Assembly (NCBI RefSeq): GCF_948472415.1
Contig: NZ_OX419519.1
Location: 3,038,001 to 3,102,000 of the forward strand
Source: Kitasatospora fiedleri
GTDB taxonomy: Bacteria; Actinomycetota; Actinomycetes; Streptomycetales; Streptomycetaceae
Length of the DNA: 64,000 nucleotides
Direction of reading: 5' to 3'
Made by a program: the position numbers and the translations under genes. Under the pieces are notes generated by a model. That model had not been told where the DNA came from and did no database searches. It saw only the letters and a list, made by a program, of their open reading frames with translations. Numbering within the stretch: the first letter of the stretch is position 1; each line of letters begins with the position of its first letter. Positions 27,973 to 36,619 of this stretch are shown here, in pieces.

Positions 27973-28204
27973 TCCGTCCCGCGTGAACGAAAAGGGCGGC
28001 GGGTCACAACTTGATAGCTCGATAGAGTGAAATCGGCCCGCCGCCTCCCCAACTGATGAGCCCTCAACTACCGTGGAGGCGCTGCCCCGCCGAGCTGTGC
28101 CAGCCCCGAGCGGCGGCATCGCCGCACCCCGCGACACCCCTGTCCTCCCAGGTCCACCCCGTCTCTGGAGCATTCCGCCTTCCCGCCCTTACGAGGAGGA
28201 TCCG

Positions 28205-28735
28205 CTGGCCAGCGACATCCCGCCGCAGCGTCTCGACGTGCGGACGGAGCCGTCCCTGCTGGGGCTCCACCGGTTCAACGAAGCCGACTCCGGCGCCGTG
28301 GAGGAAGCACTGCTCGCCTGCTGCGGCAGCCACCGCTGGGCCCTCCGCCTCACCGCCCACCGCCCCTACCCCGACATCGAGTCCCTGCTGGCCGCGGCCA
28401 GCGAGGCCAGCTACGACCTGCGCCCGGCCGACCTGGCGGAGGCCCTCGCCGACGAGAGCTGGATGCCCCAGCCCCTGCTCGGCATGCGCGCCCCCGGCAG
28501 CCAGGCCGCCCGCACCGCGCTGCGCGCCGCCCACGCCGCCTACGAGGCCCGCTTCGGGTACGTCTTCGTGGTCTGCCTGGACGGCGTCGTCCCCGAGGAG
28601 ATGCTGGACGCCGTCCTCACCTCCATCCGCACCCGCCTGGCCAACGACCCCGACGAGGAACGCCTGGTCTCCGCCGAGGAGTTGCGCCGTATCGCGCTCA
28701 GCCGCCTGGAGCACCTGGTCGCGGTGAAGAGCTGA
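28205..28735 (+). CDS. OHCU decarboxylase-like protein, active-site motif lost
   Basis: About 176 residues. The N- and C-terminal parts fit the 2-oxo-4-hydroxy-4-carboxy-5-ureidoimidazoline decarboxylase fold (LHRFNEADSGAVEEALLACCGSHRW, ARFGYVFVVCLDGVVPEEMLDAV, RLANDPDEE, RIALSRLEHL). That enzyme completes uric acid oxidation to allantoin. The conserved HPxIG, which holds the catalytic His, is replaced by DESWMPQP, so classic activity is doubtful and another role is possible. No uricase or transthyretin-like partner is nearby. Start: the best Shine-Dalgarno (GAGGAGGA, 28193-28200) leads into CTG 28205; ATG 28073 lies far upstream in a Pro-rich, unconserved stretch. Confidence 0.75.
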   Translation: MASDIPPQRLDVRTEPSLLGLHRFNEADSGAVEEALLACCGSHRWALRLTAHRPYPDIESLLAAASEASYDLRPADLAEALADESWMPQPLLGMRAPGSQAARTALRAAHAAYEARFGYVFVVCLDGVVPEEMLDAVLTSIRTRLANDPDEERLVSAEELRRIALSRLEHLVAVKS

Positions 28736-28775
28736 ACCGGGCGCCGGGAACGGCGCCGGACCGACCGATCCGCCC

Positions 28776-28799
28776 GCAGGGCCCCGCCGGGGGCCCTGC
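28776..28799. terminator. Short bidirectional hairpin
   Basis: 10-bp perfect stem (28776-28785 with 28790-28799) and a 4-base loop between convergent genes. Confidence 0.75.
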
Positions 28800-28817
28800 T
28801 CCGTCTCCCGGCGGTCC

Positions 28818-29555
28818 TCATCTCCCGGTGATCTTCGCCAGCTGCGCCCGCACCACCGCCGGGTCCGGTTCCGGGGCCGGGCGGCCGGTCGCGTCCAGGG
28901 TGGTGAAGACGGCGAGGACGTCCCCGGCCCGGGCGACCAGGGCGCGCTGGGCGATGACGGCCCCGCCGGTTTCATTCGTGAGGGTGAAGGCGCTGGCGGC
29001 GTCGGCTCCTTCGGGGGTGAGCGTGTCGAGCCGGGTGAGCAGGTGGCGGCCGGCGGTGGAGGTGAACGCCCGGCAGTGGTCGAGGACCTGGTCGAGCCCG
29101 GAGCGGACGGCGGCGGCCCGGCCGGGCCGGAAGGCCAGCACCGCGGTGTAGAGCGAGGCGGCGGCGTCGCCCGCGCGGGCGATGTCCAGGTCGGCCTCGG
29201 CCAGCGGCCCGGCCCCGCCCTTGGAGGGGGTCAGCGCGTCGAGGACGGGCTGGCAGGCCGGGACGTCGGCGGTCTGCGGGGGGCTGGAGATGTCGTTCTG
29301 GCCGGGCTGCATGAGGGTGACGTGCCAGCCGGGGCCGAGGTCGGCGTCGGTGACGGCGAGGGCGCGCACCGCGGCGGCGTCGTACTCGGGCCGCGCGGAG
29401 GACGGCGCGGCCGGCGGCCGGGCGAAGGGCCCCGCGGCGGCCCCGGCGGCGGCGCCGTCGGCGGCGGGGGCGGACGGCGCGGCGGCGCAACCGGCCGCGG
29501 CGGGGGCGAGCGCGGCGAGCGAGGCGAGGGCGGCGAGCGCGGGCAGGGGTCGCAC
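28818..29555 (-). CDS. Lipoprotein of unknown function
   Basis: 245 residues from GTG 29555. Hydrophobic Ala/Leu signal, then AAGC (Cys23) as a somewhat atypical lipobox. An Ala-rich linker runs to about 70. The domain that follows has YDAAAVRALAVTDADLGPGWHV, DVPACQPVLDALTP and paired Cys (ACQP, HCRAF). This is the layout of the extracytoplasmic sensor-type domain found in PknH and in many actinobacterial lipoproteins. The N-terminus could extend upstream to 29831, but that part has no signal peptide character. Single gene, divergent from sdhC. Confidence 0.7.
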   Translation of the reverse strand: MRPLPALAALASLAALAPAAAGCAAAPSAPAADGAAAGAAAGPFARPPAAPSSARPEYDAAAVRALAVTDADLGPGWHVTLMQPGQNDISSPPQTADVPACQPVLDALTPSKGGAGPLAEADLDIARAGDAAASLYTAVLAFRPGRAAAVRSGLDQVLDHCRAFTSTAGRHLLTRLDTLTPEGADAASAFTLTNETGGAVIAQRALVARAGDVLAVFTTLDATGRPAPEPDPAVVRAQLAKITGR

Positions 29556-29793
29556 GGCGGGTCTCTCTGCTGGGCGGCGGGAGGAGGCGTACCGTAGCGC
29601 AGTCGGTCCGTGACGCAGGGTCACGGTTCCCGGCGCGATTAGGCCGTGCGTGCCTGATTGATCACACCAGGGGCCCCCGGCGGCGGTTGCCGACGGCGCG
29701 TCGATAGGATGCTCGCGGCCGGTGGACCGTATCCGGCCGGGCTGACCGACACCGAAGCCGGCCGAGCCCCCAATCGCTTCCGGAGGGTTTTCC

Positions 29794-30174
29794 GTGCCGG
29801 CTGGAACGCTGTACCGCGGCCGGGAAGGCATGTGGAGCTGGGTGGCTCACCGAGTCACCGGCGTCCTGATCTTCTTCTTCCTGTTCGCCCATGTCCTTGA
29901 CACCGCTCTGGTACGGGTGTCGCCCGAGGCGTACGACTCGGTGATCGCCACGTACAAGTTCTGGCTGGTGAACCTGATGGAGTACGGCCTGGTGGCCGCC
30001 ATCCTGTTCCACGCCCTGAACGGCCTGCGGGTCGTCGCGGTGGACTTCTGGGCCAAGGGCCCGAAGTACCAGAAGCAGATGCTCTGGACCGTCGTGGGCG
30101 TGTGGGTCGTCCTGATGGCCGGCTCCTTCTACCCCGTCCTCGAGCACACCCTTCGCACCTGGTTCGGGGGCTGA
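29794..30174 (+). CDS. sdhC: Succinate dehydrogenase cytochrome b subunit
   Basis: 126 residues with three membrane helices. MWSWVAHRVTGVLIFFFLFAHV holds the conserved His of the first helix, and ILFHALNGLRVVAVDF the second heme/quinone-side His. It anchors SdhAB to the membrane and passes electrons from succinate to menaquinone. GTG 29794 is preceded by CGGAGGG. First gene of sdhCDAB; 5 bases separate it from sdhD. Confidence 0.95.
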   Translation: MPAGTLYRGREGMWSWVAHRVTGVLIFFFLFAHVLDTALVRVSPEAYDSVIATYKFWLVNLMEYGLVAAILFHALNGLRVVAVDFWAKGPKYQKQMLWTVVGVWVVLMAGSFYPVLEHTLRTWFGG

Positions 30175-30179
30175 TCCGC

Positions 30180-30668
30180 GTGTCCACTGAGACCAACGAC
30201 CTGGTGGTGCCCTCGGCGCACGCCCACACCGGCAAGGGACTGGGCACCGGCAACCCGGCCGACGCCTTCGTGGTCGAGCCGGCCCGGGCGCGCAGCAAGC
30301 GGACCCCGCGCCGCACCCGCACCAACTTCGAGATGCTCGCCTGGCTGTTCATGCGCCTGTCGGGCGTCGTGCTGGTGGTGCTGGTCCTCGGCCACCTGCT
30401 GATCAACCTGATGCTGGACGGCGGCGTCTCCAAGGTCAGCTTCGCCTTCGTGGCGGGCAAGTGGGCCTCGCCGTTCTGGCAGGTCTGGGACCTGCTGATG
30501 CTGTGGCTGGCCATGCTGCACGGCTCGAACGGCATGCGCACCGTCATCAACGACTACGCGGAGAAGGACGCCACTCGTCTGTGGCTGAAGGGTCTCCTGG
30601 GCGTCGCGACCGTGTTCACGGTCGTCCTCGGCACCCTGGTGATCTTCACCTTCGACCCGAACATCTGA
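30180..30668 (+). CDS. sdhD: Succinate dehydrogenase membrane anchor subunit
   Basis: 162 residues, with a 50-residue polar N-terminus and then three helices (FEMLAWLFMRLSGVVLVVLVLGHLLINLML, LLMLWLAMLHGSNGMRTVINDY, TVVLGTLVIFTF). RLSGVVL...GH and LHGSNGMR carry the expected His residues. It completes the hydrophobic part of complex II. GTG 30180 is 5 bases after sdhC. An earlier in-frame start inside sdhC is not credible. Confidence 0.92.
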   Translation: MSTETNDLVVPSAHAHTGKGLGTGNPADAFVVEPARARSKRTPRRTRTNFEMLAWLFMRLSGVVLVVLVLGHLLINLMLDGGVSKVSFAFVAGKWASPFWQVWDLLMLWLAMLHGSNGMRTVINDYAEKDATRLWLKGLLGVATVFTVVLGTLVIFTFDPNI

Positions 30669-30694
30669 CGAGCCACCAGAGGCGACTGACCCCC

Positions 30695-32437
30695 ATGCAG
30701 ATTCACCAGTACGACACCGTCATCGTCGGCGCCGGCGGCGCCGGCATGCGCGCGGCCATCGAGTCGACGCAGCGCAGCCGCACCGCCGTCCTGACCAAGC
30801 TCTACCCGACCCGGTCGCACACCGGCGCGGCGCAGGGCGGCATGTGTGCCGCGCTCGCCAACGTCGAGGAGGACAACTGGGAGTGGCACACCTTCGACAC
30901 GGTCAAGGGCGGTGACTACCTGGTCGACCAGGACGCCGCCGAGATCATGTGCAAGGAGGCCATCGACGCGGTCCTCGACCTCGAGAAGATGGGCCTGCCC
31001 TTCTCCCGCACCGACCAGGGCCGGATCGACCAGCGCCGCTTCGGCGGCCACTCCCGCAACCACGGCGAGGCCCCGGTCCGCCGGTCCTGCTACGCCGCGG
31101 ACCGCACCGGCCACATGATCCTGCAGACGCTGTTCCAGAACTGCGTCAAGCACGGCGTCGAGTTCTTCAACGAGTTCTACGTCCTCGACCTGCTGATCAA
31201 CGAGGGCCGGACCGCCGGCGTGGTGGCCTACGAGCTGGCCACCGGCGAGATCCACGTCTTCCAGGCCAAGGCCGTGGTGTTCGCCTCGGGCGGCACCGGC
31301 AAGATGTTCAAGGTCACCTCGAACGCGCACACCCTGACCGGTGACGGCCAGGCCGTGGCGTACCGCCGTGGCCTGCCGCTGGAGGACATGGAGTTCTTCC
31401 AGTTCCACCCGACCGGCATCTGGCGGATGGGCATCCTGCTCACCGAGGGCGCCCGCGGTGAGGGTGGCATCCTGCGCAACAAGGACGGCGAGCGCTTCAT
31501 GGAGCGCTACGCCCCCGTCATGAAGGACCTCGCGTCCCGTGACGTGTGCTCCCGCGCGATCTACTCGGAGATCCGGGCCGGCCGCGGCTGCGGCCCCGAC
31601 GGCGACCACGTCTACCTGGACCTGACGCACCTGCCGCCGGAGCAGCTGGACGCCAAGCTGCCGGACATCACCGAGTTCGCGCGCACCTACCTCGGCATCG
31701 AGCCCTACACGGACCCGATCCCGATCCAGCCCACCGCGCACTACGCGATGGGCGGCATCCCGACCAACGTCGAGGGCGAGGTGCTGCGCAACAACACCGA
31801 CGTCGTCCCGGGCCTGTACGCCGCGGGCGAGGTCGCGTGCGTGTCGGTGCACGGCGCCAACCGCCTGGGCACCAACTCGCTGCTGGACATCAACGTGTTC
31901 GGCCGCCGGGCGGGCATCGCCGCCGCCGAGTACGCCGAGAAGCACGACTACGTCGAGCTGCCGGAGAACCCGGGCGCGCTGGTCGAGGCGCTGGTGGAGG
32001 GCCTGCGGGAGTCCACCGGCACCGAGTCGGTCGCGAAGATCCGCCTGGAGCTGCAGGAGTCGATGGACGCCAACGCGTCCGTCTACCGCACCGGCAAGAC
32101 CCTGCAGCAGGCGGTCGAGGACGTGGCGGCGCTCAAGGAGCGCTTCAAGAACGTCTCGATCGCGGACAAGGGCTCGCGCTACAACACCGACCTGCTGGAG
32201 GCCGTCGAGCTGGGCAACCTGCTCGACCTGGCCGAGGTGCTGGTCGTGTCCGCGCTGGCGCGCGAGGAGTCCCGCGGCGGTCACTACCGCGAGGACTTCC
32301 CGACCCGCGACGACGTGAAGTTCATGCAGCACACCATGGCGTACCGCGAGGTGGCCGAGGACGGTTCCACCTCCATCCGCCTCGACTACAAGCCGGTCGT
32401 GCAGACCCGCTACCAGCCGATGGAGCGTAAGTACTGA
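30695..32437 (+). CDS. sdhA: Succinate dehydrogenase flavoprotein subunit
   Basis: 580 residues. FAD-binding VIVGAGGAGMRAAIE at the N-terminus; SHTGAAQGGMCAAL with the flavin-attachment His region; substrate and catalytic sites in FHPTGIWRMGILLTEGARGEGG and YAMGGIPTN; C-terminal SRGGHYREDFPTRDD. It oxidises succinate to fumarate in the TCA cycle. The stop shares one base with the sdhB start (TGATG), keeping the two iron-sulphur/flavin subunits in equal amounts. Full length, no defects. Confidence 0.97.
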   Translation: MQIHQYDTVIVGAGGAGMRAAIESTQRSRTAVLTKLYPTRSHTGAAQGGMCAALANVEEDNWEWHTFDTVKGGDYLVDQDAAEIMCKEAIDAVLDLEKMGLPFSRTDQGRIDQRRFGGHSRNHGEAPVRRSCYAADRTGHMILQTLFQNCVKHGVEFFNEFYVLDLLINEGRTAGVVAYELATGEIHVFQAKAVVFASGGTGKMFKVTSNAHTLTGDGQAVAYRRGLPLEDMEFFQFHPTGIWRMGILLTEGARGEGGILRNKDGERFMERYAPVMKDLASRDVCSRAIYSEIRAGRGCGPDGDHVYLDLTHLPPEQLDAKLPDITEFARTYLGIEPYTDPIPIQPTAHYAMGGIPTNVEGEVLRNNTDVVPGLYAAGEVACVSVHGANRLGTNSLLDINVFGRRAGIAAAEYAEKHDYVELPENPGALVEALVEGLRESTGTESVAKIRLELQESMDANASVYRTGKTLQQAVEDVAALKERFKNVSIADKGSRYNTDLLEAVELGNLLDLAEVLVVSALAREESRGGHYREDFPTRDDVKFMQHTMAYREVAEDGSTSIRLDYKPVVQTRYQPMERKY

Positions 32438-33210
32438 TGTCCACTTCGACCGTCGAGACGCACTCGACCGCGCTGGACGCGGCCGAGTCGGGCAGCGTGC
32501 AGCTGATCAACGTCACCTTCCGGATCCGCCGGTTCAACCCGGAGGAGCACCCGGACCCGGTGTGGGTGGACTACCAGCTCCTGATGGACCCGAAGGAGCG
32601 CGTCCTGGACGCGCTCAACAAGATCAAGTGGGAGCAGGACGGCACCCTCACGTACCGCCGCTCCTGCGCGCACGGCATCTGCGGCTCGGACGCCATGCGG
32701 ATCAACGGCCGCAACCGGCTGGCGTGCAAGACCCTGATCAAGGACGTCAACCCGGAGAAGCCGATCACGATCGAGGCCATCAAGGGCCTCGCGGTCCTCA
32801 AGGACCTGATCGTGGACATGGACCCGTTCTTCCAGGCGTACAAGGACGTCATGCCGTTCCTGATCACCAACGGGAACGAGCCGACCCGCGAGCGCCTGCA
32901 GTCGCAGGCCGACCGCGAGCGCTTCGACGACACCACCAAGTGCATCCTGTGCGCCGCGTGCACCTCCTCGTGCCCGGTGTTCTGGAACGACGGCCAGTAC
33001 TTCGGCCCGGCGGCGATCGTCAACGCGCACCGCTTCATCTTCGACTCGCGCGACGAGGGTGCCGAGCAGCGCCTGGAGATCCTCAACGACCGTGAGGGCG
33101 TGTGGCGCTGCCGCACCACCTTCAACTGCTCGGAGGCCTGCCCGCGCGGCATCGAGGTCACCAAGGCGATCCAGGAGGTGAAGCGCGCGCTCGTCACGCG
33201 CCGCTTCTAG
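32437..33210 (+). CDS. sdhB: Succinate dehydrogenase iron-sulphur subunit
   Basis: 257 residues. The [2Fe-2S] ligands are in SCAHGICGSDAMRINGRNRLAC. The [4Fe-4S] and [3Fe-4S] motifs are in KCILCAACTSSCPVFW and NCSEACPRGIEVTKAI. It carries electrons from SdhA to the membrane subunits. Its length and Cys set are normal. A terminator hairpin follows 15 bases after the stop. Confidence 0.97.
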   Translation: MSTSTVETHSTALDAAESGSVQLINVTFRIRRFNPEEHPDPVWVDYQLLMDPKERVLDALNKIKWEQDGTLTYRRSCAHGICGSDAMRINGRNRLACKTLIKDVNPEKPITIEAIKGLAVLKDLIVDMDPFFQAYKDVMPFLITNGNEPTRERLQSQADRERFDDTTKCILCAACTSSCPVFWNDGQYFGPAAIVNAHRFIFDSRDEGAEQRLEILNDREGVWRCRTTFNCSEACPRGIEVTKAIQEVKRALVTRRF

Positions 33211-33224
33211 TCCGTCCGTTCGAG

Positions 33225-33256
33225 GGGCCCGTCCGGAGTGCGCTCCGGGCGGGCCC
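33225..33256 (+). terminator. sdh operon terminator
   Basis: 14-bp stem with one G.U pair (33225-33238 with 33243-33256), 4-base loop TGCG, and a short T run after it. Confidence 0.85.
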
Positions 33257-33291
33257 TTCGGCGTCCGGCGGGGGCCCCGGACTCCTGGGCC

Positions 33292-33333
33292 CCCGGGGTC
33301 CTGTGCTCCTGTGCTCCCGGGGTCCTGTGCTCC
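33292..33333. repeat. 18-base direct repeat
   Basis: CCCGGGGTCCTGTGCTCC occurs at 33292-33309 and 33316-33333, in the gap between the sdh terminator and the next gene. A shorter third variant lies just before at about 33281-33292. Confidence 0.7.
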
Positions 33334-33343
33334 CGGCGGGCCG

Positions 33344-34687
33344 TCAGTCGGTGCGGCGGGTGCGGACGGTGGCCAGGGTGAGCAGCAGCGGGCCTAGGAA
33401 CAGGGCGGCGCCCATCGTCCGGTAGTCCTGGTCGGCGGCGGCGGCGGTGAGCGCCAGCTGGGTGCCCAGGACGGCCGCGCCCGCCACCGGGACCAGGGTG
33501 CCGATCCGGTGCCGCCAGGCGTGCAGCGCGGCGGCGGCCAGGCCCAGGTAGGCCCAGAGCGCGCCGCGCCACAGCAGCCAGTCCAGTTGCGGGGCGCGCA
33601 GCAGGGTGCGGCTCCAGGTCGCGGCGGCGTGCAGCGGGTGCCACAGGCCGCGCGAGCCGGCCGCCGGGCCGGGCACCCCGGTGGCGGCGTGCGGGCCGCC
33701 GTCGCCCGCCCGGACGGCCCAGGCGATCCGGCCCCGGCAGAGCCGGGCGTCCAGCACCCGGTCCGGGTGGTCGCGTAGCAACTGCCGCCAGGTGGAGGCG
33801 AGTTCGTCTTCGGCGCGGCGGGCGGTGGCGGTGTTCCAGCGGTCGGTGAGGGCCGCGGTGGCGGAGCAGTCGGCGCCCGCGGCGTCCCAGTCGGCGGGCG
33901 GGGCGACGGCGGTCAGGACGGGGCCGAGCGGGGCGGCGGCCCGGTGCTGGGCCAGCGCCAGGTCGGCGGCCCGCAGCGGGTGCAGGTCGCCGCTCGGGGA
34001 CGCGGGGTGCCCGAGCAGCGCCAGCGCGATCGGCACGGCCAGCGCGGCCGCGGTCAGCAGCGCGATCCGGGTCCGGGCCCGGGGCAGGCAGAGCAGCAGC
34101 ACCGCGGCGGCGGCCAGCGCGGTGCCGGCGCCCCGGGTGCCGGTCAGGGCGAGCGCGCAGACGGCCGCGAACAGGACGGCCAGATCCAGCCGTTGGGCCG
34201 GGCCGCCCCGCTCCAGGGCGCCCTCGGTCCGCCGGGCGAGCAGCCGCAGCCCGGCCCCGGTGAGCAGCAGCGCGGCGAGGGTGGTGACCGCGGCCGGGGC
34301 GGCCGAGACCACCAGCGCGGCGGTCGGCGGCAGGGCGGCCAGCGCCACCGCGACCGGCCCGCTGTGCCGTCCCCGCACCCCGAACCGGGCCAGCGCGGCC
34401 ACCAGGTACCCCAGGGCGAAGGCCGCCGCCGCGGTCTGCGCCAGCACCGCCGGGCCGGTGTGCACGGCCCGCACCGCCGCCGCGTACAGCGGCGCGCCGG
34501 GCTCGGGGGCGTCCCCGGTGAACGCCGGGTACACCGCCGCCCACCACAGCAGCAGCACCGCCCAGCACGCCGCGGCCACCGCGAACGGCAGCCGCAGCCG
34601 CGACTTCGCCCGCCGGTGCCGCCGTTCCCGCTCCTGCCGCCGCGCCCACTCCGGGCGGGTCTCACCGAGGGTGGAACTGATGCTCAC
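33344..34687 (-). CDS. Polytopic membrane protein of unknown function
   Basis: 447 residues. The N-terminus is strongly basic (RRQERERRHRRAKSRLR), then about eight to ten hydrophobic segments up to residue 230. An outward loop of about 110 residues with two Cys (DCSATAAL, ARLCRGRIAW) and three more helices follow. The layout (helices, large extracellular loop, helices) is like glycosyltransferase-C type or mannosyltransferase-like proteins, but I see no diagnostic Asp motif. It is near wall-polymer genes. The repeats at 33292-33333 lie just beyond its stop. Confidence 0.65.
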   Translation of the reverse strand: MSISSTLGETRPEWARRQERERRHRRAKSRLRLPFAVAAACWAVLLLWWAAVYPAFTGDAPEPGAPLYAAAVRAVHTGPAVLAQTAAAAFALGYLVAALARFGVRGRHSGPVAVALAALPPTAALVVSAAPAAVTTLAALLLTGAGLRLLARRTEGALERGGPAQRLDLAVLFAAVCALALTGTRGAGTALAAAAVLLLCLPRARTRIALLTAAALAVPIALALLGHPASPSGDLHPLRAADLALAQHRAAAPLGPVLTAVAPPADWDAAGADCSATAALTDRWNTATARRAEDELASTWRQLLRDHPDRVLDARLCRGRIAWAVRAGDGGPHAATGVPGPAAGSRGLWHPLHAAATWSRTLLRAPQLDWLLWRGALWAYLGLAAAALHAWRHRIGTLVPVAGAAVLGTQLALTAAAADQDYRTMGAALFLGPLLLTLATVRTRRTD

Positions 34688-34862
34688 GCCGAGCCTCCCC
34701 GAAGTTCGTGCCGGGCAGGCTAGCAGCGGGATTCGGCCACTTGAAGGGGGCGGACGCCGGGGGTCCGGGACGCGGCCCGCGGATCGTCCGCCTTCGTCTG
34801 GCTTCGCCTGGCTTCGTCCGCCGGGCGGCTCGGGGGGTGTTCGGTGGGGCGGCTCGGCGGGA

Positions 34863-35144
34863 CTACTCGGCGGGGCGCTCGCCGACCGGGGCGGCGGTGG
34901 TGGCGGCGCGCAGGGCGCGCAGGCCGCGGACGCCGATCCAGCCGATCGCGAGGCCGAGCAGCAGGGAGGTGACGGCGAGCAGGAGGTGGACCCAGAAGAA
35001 GGCGGTGGGCTGCCCGTGGTCGCCGTTCACGAAGGCCTGGCCGCCGGAGTCCTTCCAGAGGTTCTTGACGAAGGTGGTCCAGATGAAGACCGACCAGACG
35101 CCGAAGGCGGTGAGGAACCAGGAGACCGGGCGGCTGAGCTTCAT
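34863..35144 (-). CDS. SCO4848-type small membrane protein
   Basis: 93 residues with two hydrophobic segments (VSWFLTAFGVWSVFIWTTFV and VHLLLAVTSLLLGLAIGWIGV) joined by KNLWKDSGGQAFVNGDHGQPTAFFW, the signature of the SCO4848 family of actinobacterial membrane proteins. Role unknown. It is divergent from a D,D-carboxypeptidase, an arrangement also found in S. coelicolor (SCO4847/SCO4848, from memory), which suggests a cell-wall link. Confidence 0.8.
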   Translation of the reverse strand: MKLSRPVSWFLTAFGVWSVFIWTTFVKNLWKDSGGQAFVNGDHGQPTAFFWVHLLLAVTSLLLGLAIGWIGVRGLRALRAATTAAPVGERPAE

Positions 35145-35283
35145 GGTGGCGGGGTCCTTCGCGGCAGACGGGGTGCCCGTCCAGTATGCGGGGCCCGCCG
35201 ATCGGAGCAGCGGGCGGTACTCGTTCGTGGCGTCGGACGACGGCGGGAGCGGGTCCGGAGCGGGTGCGGGTTATTTTTCCGGA

Positions 35284-36531
35284 ATGCTGATAATCCGCCG
35301 GATTCTTCACGGTTCGTCCGCCGCCGCCCTGCTGCTGGTGCCCGCGCTGCCGGCGTCCGCCGCCGCGTCCGGGGACGCCCCGCCGCCCGGCGTGGTGGGC
35401 GGGGAGCGGCTGGGTGCGGCGGGGGTCCAGGTGGCGCCGGGGCCGGGGGCGCCGCCGCTGCCGAAGGACCTGACCGGGAAGTCCTGGCTGGTCGCGGACG
35501 CGGGCACCGGGCAGGTGCTGGCGGCGTTCAACGCGCACGCGCAGCTGCCGCCGGCCTCGACCCTGAAGATGCTGTTCGCGGACACCGTGCTGCCGCGCTT
35601 CCCGGCCTCCGAGGTGCACAAGGTGGCCTGGGCGGAGCTGCAGGGGATGGGGGCGGGCAGCAGCCTGGTCGGCATCAAGGAGGACCTGGAGTACAAGGTC
35701 GAGGACCTGTGGCGCGGGGTGTTCCTCTCCTCCGGCAACGACGCGGTGCACGTGCTGGCGAACATGAACGGCGGGGTGGCGAAGACCGTCGCCGACATGC
35801 AGGCCCGGGCGGATCAGCTGCAGGCCCGGGACACCCACGTGGTCAGCCCGGACGGCTACGACATGGACGGGCAGGTCACCTCGGCGTACGACCTGACCCT
35901 GTTCGCCCGGGCGGGCCTGCGCAATCCGGAGTTCCGGGGCTACTGCGCGACCCGCTGGGCGCAGTTCCCGGGCGCGGTGGACCAGAAGACCGGGCAGCGC
36001 GGGAGCTTCGGCATCGCCAACACCGACCGGCTGCTGGGCAGCTACCCGGGCCTGATCGGGGTGAAGAACGGCTACACCACCAACGCGGGCGCCACCTACA
36101 CGGGCGCGGCCGAACGCGACGGGCGGACGCTGCTGGTGACGGTGATGCACCCGGCGGACAGCCCGAAGGTCTACACCGAGGCGGCGGCGCTGCTGGACTG
36201 GGGCTTCGCCGCGGCCGGGAAGGTCACCCCGGTGGGGGCGCTGGCCGAGGACGGCGCCCCGGAGCAGGCCCCGTCGGCGGCGGCCCGGCCGGTGGCCGAC
36301 GCCCCGGCCGGGTCGGCCGGTTCGACCGCGCCGGGCGCCCCGGCGGCCCCGCCGGTCCCGTCGGCCCCGGACGGCGGGCTGGCGGCGCACGCGGCGGCGG
36401 GCGGGCCGGGGCCGGCGACCTGGTCGGCGGTCGGGCTGTGCGCGGCGGTCGCGGCGGCGGGGCTGCTGCGGCTGCGGACCCTGCGCCGCCGGGCCGCCCG
36501 CGCGGAGGGCCGGCCGGGCCGGCCGGACTGA
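35284..36531 (+). CDS. D-alanyl-D-alanine carboxypeptidase (penicillin-binding protein, S11)
   Basis: 415 residues. Signal peptide to about residue 25. The S11 triad is present: SxxK in PASTLKML near residue 91, SGN in SSGNDAVH near 150, and the KTG box as KNG in GVKNGYTT near 261. It trims the terminal D-Ala from wall peptides outside the membrane. The C-terminal Ala/Pro linker and a last hydrophobic segment followed by Arg-rich residues anchor it to the membrane (residues about 380-405). ATG 35284 is preceded by a weak CCGGA; upstream in-frame codons have no signal character. Confidence 0.9.
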   Translation: MLIIRRILHGSSAAALLLVPALPASAAASGDAPPPGVVGGERLGAAGVQVAPGPGAPPLPKDLTGKSWLVADAGTGQVLAAFNAHAQLPPASTLKMLFADTVLPRFPASEVHKVAWAELQGMGAGSSLVGIKEDLEYKVEDLWRGVFLSSGNDAVHVLANMNGGVAKTVADMQARADQLQARDTHVVSPDGYDMDGQVTSAYDLTLFARAGLRNPEFRGYCATRWAQFPGAVDQKTGQRGSFGIANTDRLLGSYPGLIGVKNGYTTNAGATYTGAAERDGRTLLVTVMHPADSPKVYTEAAALLDWGFAAAGKVTPVGALAEDGAPEQAPSAAARPVADAPAGSAGSTAPGAPAAPPVPSAPDGGLAAHAAAGGPGPATWSAVGLCAAVAAAGLLRLRTLRRRAARAEGRPGRPD

Positions 36532-36551
36532 CCGGGGCGGCCGACGGTCCG

Positions 36552-36619
36552 GGGGGTCAGGCGGTGCGGGGCGTCAGGCGGTGCGGGGCGTCCGGCGGTG
36601 TGGGGCGTCAGGCGGTGCG
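36552..36619. repeat. Four tandem 17-base repeats
   Basis: Consensus GGGCGTCAGGCGGTGCG, copies at 36552-36568, 36569-36585, 36586-36602 and 36603-36619, each with at most two changes. The last copy includes the stop codon of the methyltransferase gene. Confidence 0.85.

Noticed and set aside
29655..29793. TTGCCG...TAGGAT as the sdh promoter
   Set aside because: The TAGGAT at 29705 is a good -10, but the spacing to TTGCCG is only 12 bases, so I did not annotate it.
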